Assembly (NCBI GenBank): GCA_012839665.1
Contig: DUMX01000090.1
Coordinates: forward strand, 1 to 5,936
Direction of reading: 5' to 3'
Length of the DNA stretch: 5,936 nt
DNA from: Gelria sp.
GTDB lineage: Bacteria; Bacillota; Syntrophomonadia; Syntrophomonadales; Syntrophomonadaceae
Made by a program: the position numbers and the translations under genes. The notes under the pieces are model-generated. The model worked only from the letters and a program-made list of their open reading frames with translations. It was not told the DNA's origin and searched no databases. Below, piece by piece: positions 1-5,907 of this stretch (position 1 is its first letter; every line of letters starts with the position of its first letter).

Positions 1-76
1 ATGAAATTCTCCTTTTTCTCTTTATTGTTGGAATGGATTATCTTGCTGGCATCTAGATTACAACCACTTAAGGTTA
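1..76. repeat. Left arm of a perfect 76-bp inverted repeat
   Basis: These 76 bases are the exact reverse complement of 129-204, with a 52-base spacer (77-128) between the arms. The match stops sharply at 76/77 (against 128/129) and on the outer side runs to the edge of the window, so its full length is unknown. The right arm is coding sequence of a lipoprotein gene, so this left arm is an inverted copy of that coding sequence placed where the gene's upstream region should be. It supplies the AAGG (70-73) that acts as a possible ribosome binding site for the gene. It could be a genuine duplication, but the geometry equally fits a fold-back chimera made during amplification or assembly. Confidence 0.95.
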
Positions 77-79
77 AAA

Positions 80-415
80 GTGAGAAAAAGACATTTAGTT
101 TACGCCTGCCTCCTGTTAATTACAGTAATAACCTTAAGTGGTTGTAATCTAGATGCCAGCAAGATAATCCATTCCAACAATAAAGAGAAAAAGGAGAATT
201 TCATAAAGGTTGAGATTATATTCACTGATGGGGAAAAACTGGTCGCTTATTTAAAGCAACTGGGTCTTGAAAGTGATGCTCGGGTCTATATAGGGGGGCC
301 TTCCACCAATAATTACTATGATGCTCAGGGTAACGTATTAGGGGTATTTAATTACCAGCGGGTTCTTTATATCAGGGCATTGCCTGAGGGTGATAGTAAT
401 GGCGAGGGCGGTTAA
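80..415 (+). CDS. Small predicted lipoprotein of unknown function
   Basis: This 111-residue protein has a textbook lipoprotein signal peptide: basic N-terminus (MRKRH), hydrophobic core (about residues 6-19) and lipobox L19-S20-G21-C22. It should therefore be processed by signal peptidase II and anchored by its cysteine to the outer face of the membrane. The mature part starts with a Lys/Asn/Glu-rich linker (about 23-41), then a short domain of about 55 residues with FTDGEKL, YIGGPS and NYQRVLYIRAL, probably mostly beta strand. I do not recognise a named family. The start is GTG, with AAGG six bases upstream, but that site lies in the inverted-repeat arm, so the true upstream region may be missing from this sequence. 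The gene ends 54 bases before the chemotaxis receptor and points the same way, so co-transcription is possible. Confidence 0.75.
   Translation: MRKRHLVYACLLLITVITLSGCNLDASKIIHSNNKEKKENFIKVEIIFTDGEKLVAYLKQLGLESDARVYIGGPSTNNYYDAQGNVLGVFNYQRVLYIRALPEGDSNGEGG
129..204. repeat. Right arm of the 76-bp inverted repeat, inside the lipoprotein gene
   Basis: This is the partner of 1-76, identical at all 76 positions after reverse complementation. It lies in frame inside the lipoprotein gene, covering roughly codons 17 to 42, which include the lipobox and the start of the mature protein. Because it makes sense as coding sequence here, this arm is probably the original and the left arm the copy. Transcribed RNA covering both arms would form a very long hairpin that would hide the start codon region in its loop. 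Confidence 0.95.
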
Positions 416-469
416 GCCCGGGTACCGGAATGGGGTAGGGTTAATTAACTTGAAAGGAGAGTAGAAGAA

Positions 470-2188
470 ATGAATTTGCTGGAGCGAATTGAAACGTTAC
501 TTCGTAAGACCTCTGTCAAGGTACGCCTGGTTCTGGCGTTCACCTTGATACTGGCTATAGTTACAGGTGTTATGGGGATTTATGCCACCTGGGTAATGCA
601 GGATAAGATTACCTTTACCGCCCAGGAAAACTGAAATCGGACCTGGCCCTGGGTGAACATATTATTGACATGGTTTTTCCTGGTGATTGGGAAATAAAAG
701 GGGGCCTTTTATATAAAGGCGGAGTGTTAATGGAAGAAAACTATCAAGTGGTGGATGAAATCGGAGAATTGACCGGGGATACGGTGACTATATTTAAGGG
801 TGATACCAGGGTTTCCACCAATGTTATGTTGGATGGTGAAAGACAGGTTGGTACTAAAGTATCCGGTGCAGTGAAGGATGCAGTTTTAAAAGATGGAAAA
901 ACATACATAGGTAGAGCAGAGGTAGTTGGTACCATGAATGAAACTGCCTACAAACCAATTAAGGATCGAAATGATAATACTATTGGTATATGGTATGTAG
1001 GGGTACCTGCAACCCCTTATGATAATTTGGTACAACATTTTCGTAACAGTATGATTATCTATTCAGTAGGTTGGCATTTTAGCCGGCTTTATAATTGCAT
1101 TTCTTATAGCTTTTTCCGTATATGCTCCTTTGCGGCGTATTGGTGATGCTGTACAAAAGACGAGTGAGGGTGACCTGACTCAGCAGGTTCCCACCCGGGC
1201 CAATGATGAACCGGGCAGATTAGCACAATTAGTAAATGTAATGGTAGAGAAAATGTCCGATTTGATTAGAAAGACTAATGAGCTTATTATTAACGTAAGC
1301 CAGTCCAGTTCGCAGCTTTTAACCAGTTCAGAAACTAGTGCGGCAACTATGGAAAACATGAACTTGCGGGCTAATGAGATGAGGTCTAGCGCTAATGTTC
1401 AGGCTGAATTGACCAGTCGGTCCAAGGCTGCTATCAACGATATGTCGGCAGCTATTCAGCAGGTAGCGGAAAATGCCCAGGAAGTATCAGGTTCAGCTAT
1501 TTCAGCTACATCTCGGGCCCAGGATGGAGAACAGCAGATTGAAAAAGCGATAGACCAGATGGATGTGATTAGCCATACGGTAAATTCTAGTGCTACCATA
1601 GTGGAAGGGTTAGGCGCCAAGTCCCAAGAAATTGGGCAGATTGTCGACCTTATTACTAATATTGCTACCCAGACTAACTTGCTGGCTTTAAATGCAGCTA
1701 TAGAAGCTGCTCGTGCCGGTGAACAGGGTAAAGGTTTTGCCGTGGTAGCGGAAGAAGTCCGTAAACTGGCCGAAGAATCCGGTGAAGCGGCTAAACGGAT
1801 AGCTGATTTAATTAAGGAAATACAGGTAGAGGCTGACCGGGCGGTTAGCGCTATGGAAGATGGAACCAGGGAAGTAGCTAACGGTACCGAAGTTGTTTCC
1901 AGTGCCGGAGAAGCTTTCCACCATATTATTACGGCAGTTACTACTGTTAACGAACAGATTCAAGAGATGTCCGCAGCCAGTCAAGAAATGGCTGCCAGTG
2001 CCGAAACTGCTATTGATTCTATCGAGAAAACTACGGATGCAGCCGAAAGCAATTCTGAAATTGCCGAAAACATTAGTCAGCTAGCCCAGGAACAGATGGC
2101 CGGAATCGAAGAAATAACTTCTTCCCTGGACAATTTAAACCAGATAGTCGGAGACTTGCAAGAGGGCATATCCTATTTCAAAGTTTAA
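470..2188 (+). pseudogene. Methyl-accepting chemotaxis protein (Cache-HAMP-MCP), broken by two compensating frameshifts
   Basis: This is a transmembrane chemoreceptor that would sense a small ligand outside the cell and control CheA through CheW. The start is ATG with GGAG ten bases upstream. The first frame gives 54 codons, with transmembrane helix 1 at about residues 20-42, and stops at TGA 632-634. Homology continues in the -1 frame from 631, as LKSDLALGEHIIDMV and the rest of a single-Cache-like sensor domain, which implies one base lost in the A run 627-630. The second break is near 1067-1070, inside transmembrane helix 2; dropping one G restores a continuous hydrophobic segment (VVGILAGFIIAF) and returns to the first frame. 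There follow HAMP (PLRRIGDAVQKTSEGDL onward) and a long coiled-coil signalling domain with the hallmark hairpin tip (TNLLALNAAIEAARAGEQGK, coded near 1672-1731). Corrected length is about 572 residues, normal for the family. There are no other stops, so this is either a very recent lesion or sequencing error. Confidence 0.9.
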
Positions 2189-2203
2189 CCTTATTCCGTT
2201 ATT

Positions 2204-2243
2204 ATTATGACCCATTCCGGTATACCGGGTGGGTCATAATTTT
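2204..2243 (+). terminator. Intrinsic terminator after the chemotaxis receptor gene
   Basis: An 11-bp perfect stem (ATTATGACCCA at 2204-2214 with TGGGTCATAAT at 2230-2240) continues, after a T-G pair and one bulged T, into a CCGG/CCGG stem with a TATA loop (2217-2228). The stem is followed by a short T run (2240-2243). It begins 15 bases after the receptor stop codon. The T tract is short, and the A-T base of the stem adds to it. The 3' half can also pair with 2242-2249 (GGTCATAA with TTATGACC), giving an alternative hairpin. Confidence 0.8.
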
Positions 2244-2281
2244 ATGACCTTTTATAATCACCTTAAACATAAAATTACTAG

Positions 2282-2287
2282 TATAAT
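2282..2287 (+). promoter_or_regulatory. Probable -10 box (TATAAT) for the YlaI-like/hydrolase unit
   Basis: A perfect TATAAT lies 34 bases before the ATG of the small zinc-ribbon gene and after the receptor terminator, in AT-rich DNA. No good TTGACA is seen at the usual 16-18-base distance, so the -35 element is weak or absent. It is the only plausible vegetative promoter between the terminator and the gene. Confidence 0.5.
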
Positions 2288-2321
2288 GAAATTATAAGAA
2301 GCTTATAGGGGAGGGGTAGGG

Positions 2322-2501
2322 ATGAATTATATTCGAACTCGGTGCTTAATGTGTGGAAAAATTGAGGATGTAGGCGAAGACCACCAGGATTATTCTAAAC
2401 TAATAGACCCCCAAAAACCCTCTGCATTTATTTGCGATATGTGCAGAAATCGGGTACGGTATGAGTCAGACGAACAGAGAAAACCTAAAAAACCAATATA
2501 A
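2322..2501 (+). CDS. YlaI-like (DUF2197) small zinc-ribbon protein
   Basis: This gene encodes 59 residues. It starts at ATG behind a strong GGGGAGGGG site (2308-2316) and ends at TAA. The protein carries two CxxC knuckles, C8-L-M-C11 and C38-D-M-C41, in the arrangement RCLMCGK ... FICDMCRNRV, with a charged lysine-rich tail. Four cysteines in this layout would bind one zinc ion. The size, the knuckle spacing of about 27 residues and the sequence around each knuckle resemble the Firmicute DUF2197 family (Bacillus subtilis YlaI), whose function is unknown. There is no signal peptide, so it should be cytoplasmic. It is followed after 18 bases by the alpha/beta hydrolase, whose ribosome binding site begins 4 bases after this stop, so the two are probably one transcript. 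Family assignment is from memory of the pattern, not a search. Confidence 0.82.
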   Translation: MNYIRTRCLMCGKIEDVGEDHQDYSKLIDPQKPSAFICDMCRNRVRYESDEQRKPKKPI

Positions 2502-2505
2502 ACCA

Positions 2506-2513
2506 GGGGGAGG
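2506..2513 (+). promoter_or_regulatory. Ribosome binding site that fixes the hydrolase start at GTG 2520
   Basis: GGGGGAGG lies six bases before GTG 2520, the ideal spacing. The longer in-frame option, TTG at 2514, would touch this site with no spacer, so it is unlikely to be used. Confidence 0.8.
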
Positions 2514-2519
2514 TTGGAA

Positions 2520-3281
2520 GTGAAAAACATTAGTATATCGGGAGGTGGACAGGGTAATCTAGCAGCCTATCTGTTTATGCCCGAAAGTGACTGTCGTTAT
2601 GTCCTTATAGTTTGTCATGGTTTCCGGGGTGCCAAAGAGAACAGTGGGCGCATATTTTCCTTTGCCCCCCGGGTTAATAAATTAGGCTTGGGAGTACTGG
2701 CCTTTGATTTTTCTGGCAGTGGAGCCAGTGATGGAGACTTCGCCAATATGAGCCTTTCCAGTCAGGTAAGCGACTTGCGCCGGGCTATCGATTATATAGA
2801 CTCCAACTATAACCAGCAGGTGATACTGTTGGGGCGCAGTTTTGGGGGAAGTACGGTACTGGCAGCAGCTGGTGATGATAATGAAAAGGTGGCCGGGTGT
2901 ATTTTTTGGTCTACACCGGTCAAGCTATATGAGACTTTTACTGATATTGTGGAGGCATTTACTTGCTTGAAGGCAGGTGAGAAATTAGAAATCAAGGATG
3001 AGTTTGATAGCTTTAGTCTAAAATCTTCTTTTGTAGAAGACTTTGCCCGCCATAATATGGAAAAATATCTGCAAAAAATTGCACCCTATCCTGTACTTGT
3101 CATTCACGGAGCTGCAGACGAGGTAGTTGACCCGGCTAATGCCTTGTACATTTATGAAAACACTCAACATACCGAATTGCATATCATTTCCGGTGCTGAC
3201 CACCGGTTTACCGGACATATCGAAGAACGAGAAGACCTTACCCTGAACTGGCTCAAGAGGACCTTATTAATAAGAAAATAG
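2520..3281 (+). CDS. Alpha/beta hydrolase (serine hydrolase, esterase-like)
   Basis: This encodes 253 residues from the GTG start (two more if TTG 2514 were used). It has the alpha/beta hydrolase fold in order: oxyanion-hole motif CHGFRGAKEN (about 32-41), the FDFSGSGASDG strand-turn (about 63-72), the nucleophile elbow G-R-S-F-G with Ser107, then a lid region (about 140-180). The acid follows in HGAADEVVD (Asp200 most likely) and the catalytic His228 in GADHRF. The triad is therefore complete. The overall pattern, with HGF.G near the N-terminus and FDF.G.G.SDG, resembles the hydrolase_4 / S33-like group that includes cinnamoyl esterases and other small-ester carboxylesterases. The substrate cannot be read from the sequence. 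No signal peptide is visible, so it should be cytoplasmic. It probably shares a transcript with the YlaI-like gene. No clear terminator follows it. Confidence 0.9.
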   Translation: MKNISISGGGQGNLAAYLFMPESDCRYVLIVCHGFRGAKENSGRIFSFAPRVNKLGLGVLAFDFSGSGASDGDFANMSLSSQVSDLRRAIDYIDSNYNQQVILLGRSFGGSTVLAAAGDDNEKVAGCIFWSTPVKLYETFTDIVEAFTCLKAGEKLEIKDEFDSFSLKSSFVEDFARHNMEKYLQKIAPYPVLVIHGAADEVVDPANALYIYENTQHTELHIISGADHRFTGHIEEREDLTLNWLKRTLLIRK

Positions 3282-3292
3282 ACGGGGATTAG

Positions 3293-3329
3293 ACACTGAA
3301 GGACACTGATTTCTTATGATTAACACTGA
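3293..3329. repeat. Three ACACTGA direct repeats in the hydrolase-MFS gap
   Basis: ACACTGA occurs at 3293-3299, 3303-3309 and 3323-3329, with start-to-start spacing of exactly 10 and 20 bases, just after the hydrolase stop and followed by a seven-T run (3331-3337). The copies fall on one face of the helix. They could be operator half-sites or remnants of a degenerate dispersed repeat; no stem is present, so this is not a terminator. The rest of the gap to 3420 shows only a weak hairpin (CCACcTT / AAGTGG, about 3354-3375) and no convincing promoter. Confidence 0.6.
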
Positions 3330-3420
3330 ATTTTTTTAAAATAAACTAAACCCCACCTTGTATTTTCATAAGTGGTTGTGTGTGCTTAGCGCCCATGGGG
3401 GGGTTAATTAGCAAAAAGGA

Positions 3421-4824
3421 ATGGTAACGCTGGAAGCAAAATGGCAGGTATTAATTGTAATCTGTATTGGCATATTTATGTCTACCTTGGATGGCAGTAT
3501 ACTAAATATTGCTAACCCTACTATTGCCCGGAGTATGTCAGTCTCCATGCAACAGGTACAATGGGTAGTTACAGCCTATATGCTGGTTATCACTGCTACT
3601 CTCTTATTTTTTGGCAAACTGGGTGACCAAAAGGGTAGCAGCAAAATATATACTTATGGCTTTCTAGCATTTACCATAGGTTCTTTCTTCTGCAGTATGG
3701 CCTCTACCCTGCAGTTTCTGGTGGCTGCCCGGATATTTCAAGCAATTGGAGCCAGTATGATGATGGCTACAGGTATTGGTATTGTTTCCAATGCGTTTCC
3801 GGCTCAAGAACGTGGCAAAGCCCTGGGTATTACCGGAAGTGTTGTTGGTATAGGTAATATGGCTGGTCCCAGCCTGGGTGGTCTGCTGGTAGCAAAATTT
3901 TCCTGGCCGGTAATATTCCTCCTTAATATTCCCATTGGCCTGATTGGTTTTATACTGGCTACCCGATATCTGCCGGTTGATTCCACTTCAGGACAGATGC
4001 AATTCGACTTACAAGGCAATCTGCTGTTTGCCCTGGCAGCTACCTTGTTGTTGCTGGGCCTCTCGCAGAGTACATCCATAAACTATAACCTTCTTTTCCT
4101 GGGCATCATTTTCTTTCTGTTATTTTTACTGGTGGAGAGAAAGCATCCCTATCCATTGCTGGATTTCCATCTTTTCTACATAAAAAACTTTACCTATGGA
4201 AATATAATGGCCTTTCTTTCTTATGCTACCCAGACTGCTGCCATCTTTTTACTACCCTTCTATATGGATAGGTTGCTGCATCTCTCCCCGGCGACATCCG
4301 GTTTGATAATGACTATTACTCCGGTATCTATGGCTTTAACTGCTCCTTTAGCTGGTAACCTTTCGGATAAAATCGGTGCTCCCCGCCTGACTTCTGTAGC
4401 TTTTGTGCTCATGAGTTGCGGGCATATTATGCTTTCTACCTTAAGTACTAATTATGATTTACCCCGGATAGCTCTTGGTCTATTCCTGCTGGGTATAGGT
4501 ACGGGCAGCTTTGGTTCACCTAATAATAGTTCCATCCTGGGGTCTATACCTAAAGAAAAAGCAGGCTATGCTGGAGGCTTTATTGCCACTGTACGAAATT
4601 TTGGCTTTGCCCTGGGTATTGCCGCTGCTGTCAGCACTTTTACCTTGCTGTTTAACCATAAAGTACAGGGCCTGTCGTATGTATTAGCTTATACTGGAGC
4701 CAGTGCCTGGGTATATCGAATAAATGCTGCTGTTTGCCTGCTTGGCCTGTTGCTATCAGTCATTAGCAGTCAGTATCGACGACCGATGCAAAATTCTGGC
4801 CAGAATTTTGACCAACCCGTATAA
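3421..4824 (+). CDS. MFS efflux transporter, DHA2 (EmrB/QacA-type) family
   Basis: This 467-residue, very hydrophobic protein fits a 14-helix drug:H+ antiporter. The N-terminal helix carries STLDGSILNIANPTI (about 21-35), matching the DHA2 motif with the membrane-embedded Asp24. Motif A follows as GKLGDQKG (65-72). Motif C, the antiporter signature, is GIGNMAGPSLGG (143-154). A second motif A-like loop, GNLSDKIGAPR (312-322), opens the second half. The family exports drugs or other small toxic compounds using the proton gradient; the substrate here is unknown. ATG 3421 is the only standard start, because an in-frame TAG sits at 3409 and no ATG, GTG or TTG lies near downstream. The AAAAAGGA before it touches the start codon with no spacer, so translation may be weak. 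The gene stands alone; its last codons overlap the tRNA promoter. No adjacent TetR, MarR or other regulator gene is seen. Confidence 0.93.
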   Translation: MVTLEAKWQVLIVICIGIFMSTLDGSILNIANPTIARSMSVSMQQVQWVVTAYMLVITATLLFFGKLGDQKGSSKIYTYGFLAFTIGSFFCSMASTLQFLVAARIFQAIGASMMMATGIGIVSNAFPAQERGKALGITGSVVGIGNMAGPSLGGLLVAKFSWPVIFLLNIPIGLIGFILATRYLPVDSTSGQMQFDLQGNLLFALAATLLLLGLSQSTSINYNLLFLGIIFFLLFLLVERKHPYPLLDFHLFYIKNFTYGNIMAFLSYATQTAAIFLLPFYMDRLLHLSPATSGLIMTITPVSMALTAPLAGNLSDKIGAPRLTSVAFVLMSCGHIMLSTLSTNYDLPRIALGLFLLGIGTGSFGSPNNSSILGSIPKEKAGYAGGFIATVRNFGFALGIAAAVSTFTLLFNHKVQGLSYVLAYTGASAWVYRINAAVCLLGLLLSVISSQYRRPMQNSGQNFDQPV

Positions 4825-4836
4825 TTTTGATATAAT
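4808..4836 (+). promoter_or_regulatory. Strong housekeeping promoter for tRNA-Arg
   Basis: TTGACC (4808-4813, five of six to consensus) and a perfect TATAAT (4831-4836) are separated by 17 bases. The -10 box ends 13 bases before the mature tRNA 5' end, giving a short 5' leader of about six or seven bases. The -35 box lies inside the final codons of the MFS gene, so the two features are interlocked. Confidence 0.85.
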
Positions 4837-4849
4837 CATTATGCACTAT

Positions 4850-4924
4850 GCGCCTGTAGCTCAGTGGATAGAGCACCGGCCTCCGGAGCCGGTTGCGGAG
4901 GTTCGATTCCTCTCAGGCGTACCA
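4850..4924 (+). tRNA. tRNA-Arg (anticodon CCG), CCA encoded
   Basis: This 75-base gene folds into a full cloverleaf. The acceptor stem is GCGCCTG/CAGGCGT (first pair G-T). The D stem is GCTC/GAGC with an 8-base loop, and the anticodon stem is CCGGC/GCCGG with loop CTCCGGA, so the anticodon is CCG at 4883-4885. The variable loop has four bases. The T stem is GGAGG/CCTCT (one G-T pair) with loop TTCGATT. The discriminator is A4921, followed by genome-encoded CCA. It reads the arginine codon CGG. It has its own promoter and terminator, so it is a single-gene unit. Confidence 0.97.
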
Positions 4925-4933
4925 TTAGTAAAT

Positions 4934-4968
4934 AAGCACTCCCCAAGATTACTGGGAGTGCTTTTTTT
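4934..4968 (+). terminator. Intrinsic terminator after tRNA-Arg
   Basis: A 10-bp perfect stem (AAGCACTCCC at 4934-4943 with GGGAGTGCTT at 4954-4963) and a 10-base loop are followed by a T run at 4962-4968. It begins 9 bases after the tRNA CCA end. On the other strand the stem is followed only by a broken T run, so it could at most be a weak terminator for the converging spoIIP gene, whose stop lies about 42 bases away. Confidence 0.93.
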
Positions 4969-5010
4969 ATCAGTTAACATTGAAAAGAAGGGTGATAACA
5001 GCAGTTTGAA

Positions 5011-5907
5011 TTATTTTATTGGTACCCGGATGATAGCATCAGCCAGGCAGCGAATTGATTTTGCGGCCTCGTCCAGGGTCGAGTTTTCAGTTCCCACTTC
5101 AAATAGCAGGGCAGTAGGATAGAGGTCCTGGTTATAATCCCCCTGGCCCATAAAAATTCCTCGCATTAAACCGGGGTGTAATTCATCAGCTTTAGCCTTA
5201 ATTTTTTTAGCATAGGCCAGATTAGTCTGCATGTTAGGATTGGACCGGCCTATAACAACCATAACCCGGCCGATTTCTACTCCATTGACTATAGTCAGAT
5301 AAGATTCCCGGGGAGCGGAATCACGGTGAACATCGAAGACTGCATCTGGTCTTTCTTTCAGGAGTTGGACAACGGTACGCCGGGAACGGTGATAAGCATT
5401 AATATCATGGGGACCATGTTTATTATAGCTGTGATTAGCACTAATGCCACCCATTTCCAGTGCATCCCGAAAAGCTTCGCCTACCCTGATGATATCTCCA
5501 TTTCCGGGTCGGGTAGAAGTTCCGGAAGTAGACAGGTAACATTCATCGCTGTGGGTATGATATATAACCATGTGCCTGCCGCCTCCGCCTAAAAAGCCCT
5601 GAACTGGTACGGTTGCTGATGAATTAGCTAATAGACCCGAAGCGCTATCCTGTTCTTTATTGAAGGAAGATTGATTTTCTTTTACCCGGGCCACTGCCTG
5701 GTTTCCTGATACGCTGATGATTACATAATGAATATTTGTATCACTAATATATTCATCTTTTTCATGGACTGGTATTCCTGTTTCTAATATAATCTTACCT
5801 TCACTATCTCGTACGGTAACATAGGTGGCAGGAGTATTATCACCTACAGGTTTAAGGGGTGGGGCCTCCGGGGTGGAAATTACGTCTATTATATAGGCAC
5901 CAGCCAT
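5011..5907 (-). CDS. spoIIP: Stage II sporulation protein P (SpoIIP) family peptidoglycan hydrolase
   Basis: SpoIIP works with SpoIID and SpoIIM to degrade septal peptidoglycan during engulfment of the forespore; the family has amidase (and, in Bacillus, endopeptidase) activity. The 298 residues hold a small N-terminal domain (about 25-77: YVTVRDSEGKIILETG ... DEYISDTNIHY), a linker, then the amidase domain. Family hallmarks are IYHTHSDECY (His117, His119, Glu122), FDVHRDS (His194) and LLFEVGTENST (Glu270), which supply the likely zinc ligands and catalytic acid. The last domain is complete to a lysine C-terminus. The oddity is the N-terminus: SpoIIP is normally membrane-anchored, but only a short hydrophobic patch (YIIDVI) follows ATG 5907, no good ribosome binding site precedes it, and an in-frame TAA lies nine codons upstream (5932-5934). 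The true start may lie beyond the window edge, behind an indel. No promoter can be assigned. Confidence 0.9.
   Translation of the reverse strand: MAGAYIIDVISTPEAPPLKPVGDNTPATYVTVRDSEGKIILETGIPVHEKDEYISDTNIHYVIISVSGNQAVARVKENQSSFNKEQDSASGLLANSSATVPVQGFLGGGGRHMVIYHTHSDECYLSTSGTSTRPGNGDIIRVGEAFRDALEMGGISANHSYNKHGPHDINAYHRSRRTVVQLLKERPDAVFDVHRDSAPRESYLTIVNGVEIGRVMVVIGRSNPNMQTNLAYAKKIKAKADELHPGLMRGIFMGQGDYNQDLYPTALLFEVGTENSTLDEAAKSIRCLADAIIRVPIK

Noticed and set aside
1..147. 48-codon + strand frame beginning at ATG 1
   Set aside because: It consists of the antisense copy of the lipoprotein gene plus the spacer in the wrong frame, has no ribosome binding site in view, and exists only because of the inverted repeat.
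417..426. CCCGGGTACC, which matches part of a common cloning-vector polylinker (SmaI-KpnI)
   Set aside because: Only ten bases match, no further vector sequence flanks it, and GGTACC next to CCGG-type words recurs in the window by chance (for example near 5021).
744..935. - strand frame opposite the receptor sensor domain, and similar - strand frames at 2807-2995, 3018-3218 and 3804-4079
   Set aside because: All are shadows of well-supported + strand genes with recognisable motifs.
3369..3379. TAAGTGGTTGT shared between the hydrolase-MFS gap and the inverted repeat (135-145)
   Set aside because: Several 11-base matches are expected by chance in a 6-kb window on both strands, and the flanks do not match.
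4850..4924. tRNA-Arg as an integration (att) site for a mobile element
   Set aside because: There is no integrase gene and no repeated copy of the tRNA 3' end within the window; ordinary genes lie on both sides.
4724..5122. Open frame of 132 codons on the + strand across the MFS end, tRNA and terminator
   Set aside because: Its middle translates the tRNA-Arg itself (APVAQWIEHRPPEP...RFLSG, a familiar artefact of reading tRNA genes) and its end is antisense to spoIIP.
5326..5592. 88-codon + strand frame inside spoIIP
   Set aside because: It is antisense to the conserved SpoIIP amidase domain and has no homology-like features or ribosome binding site.
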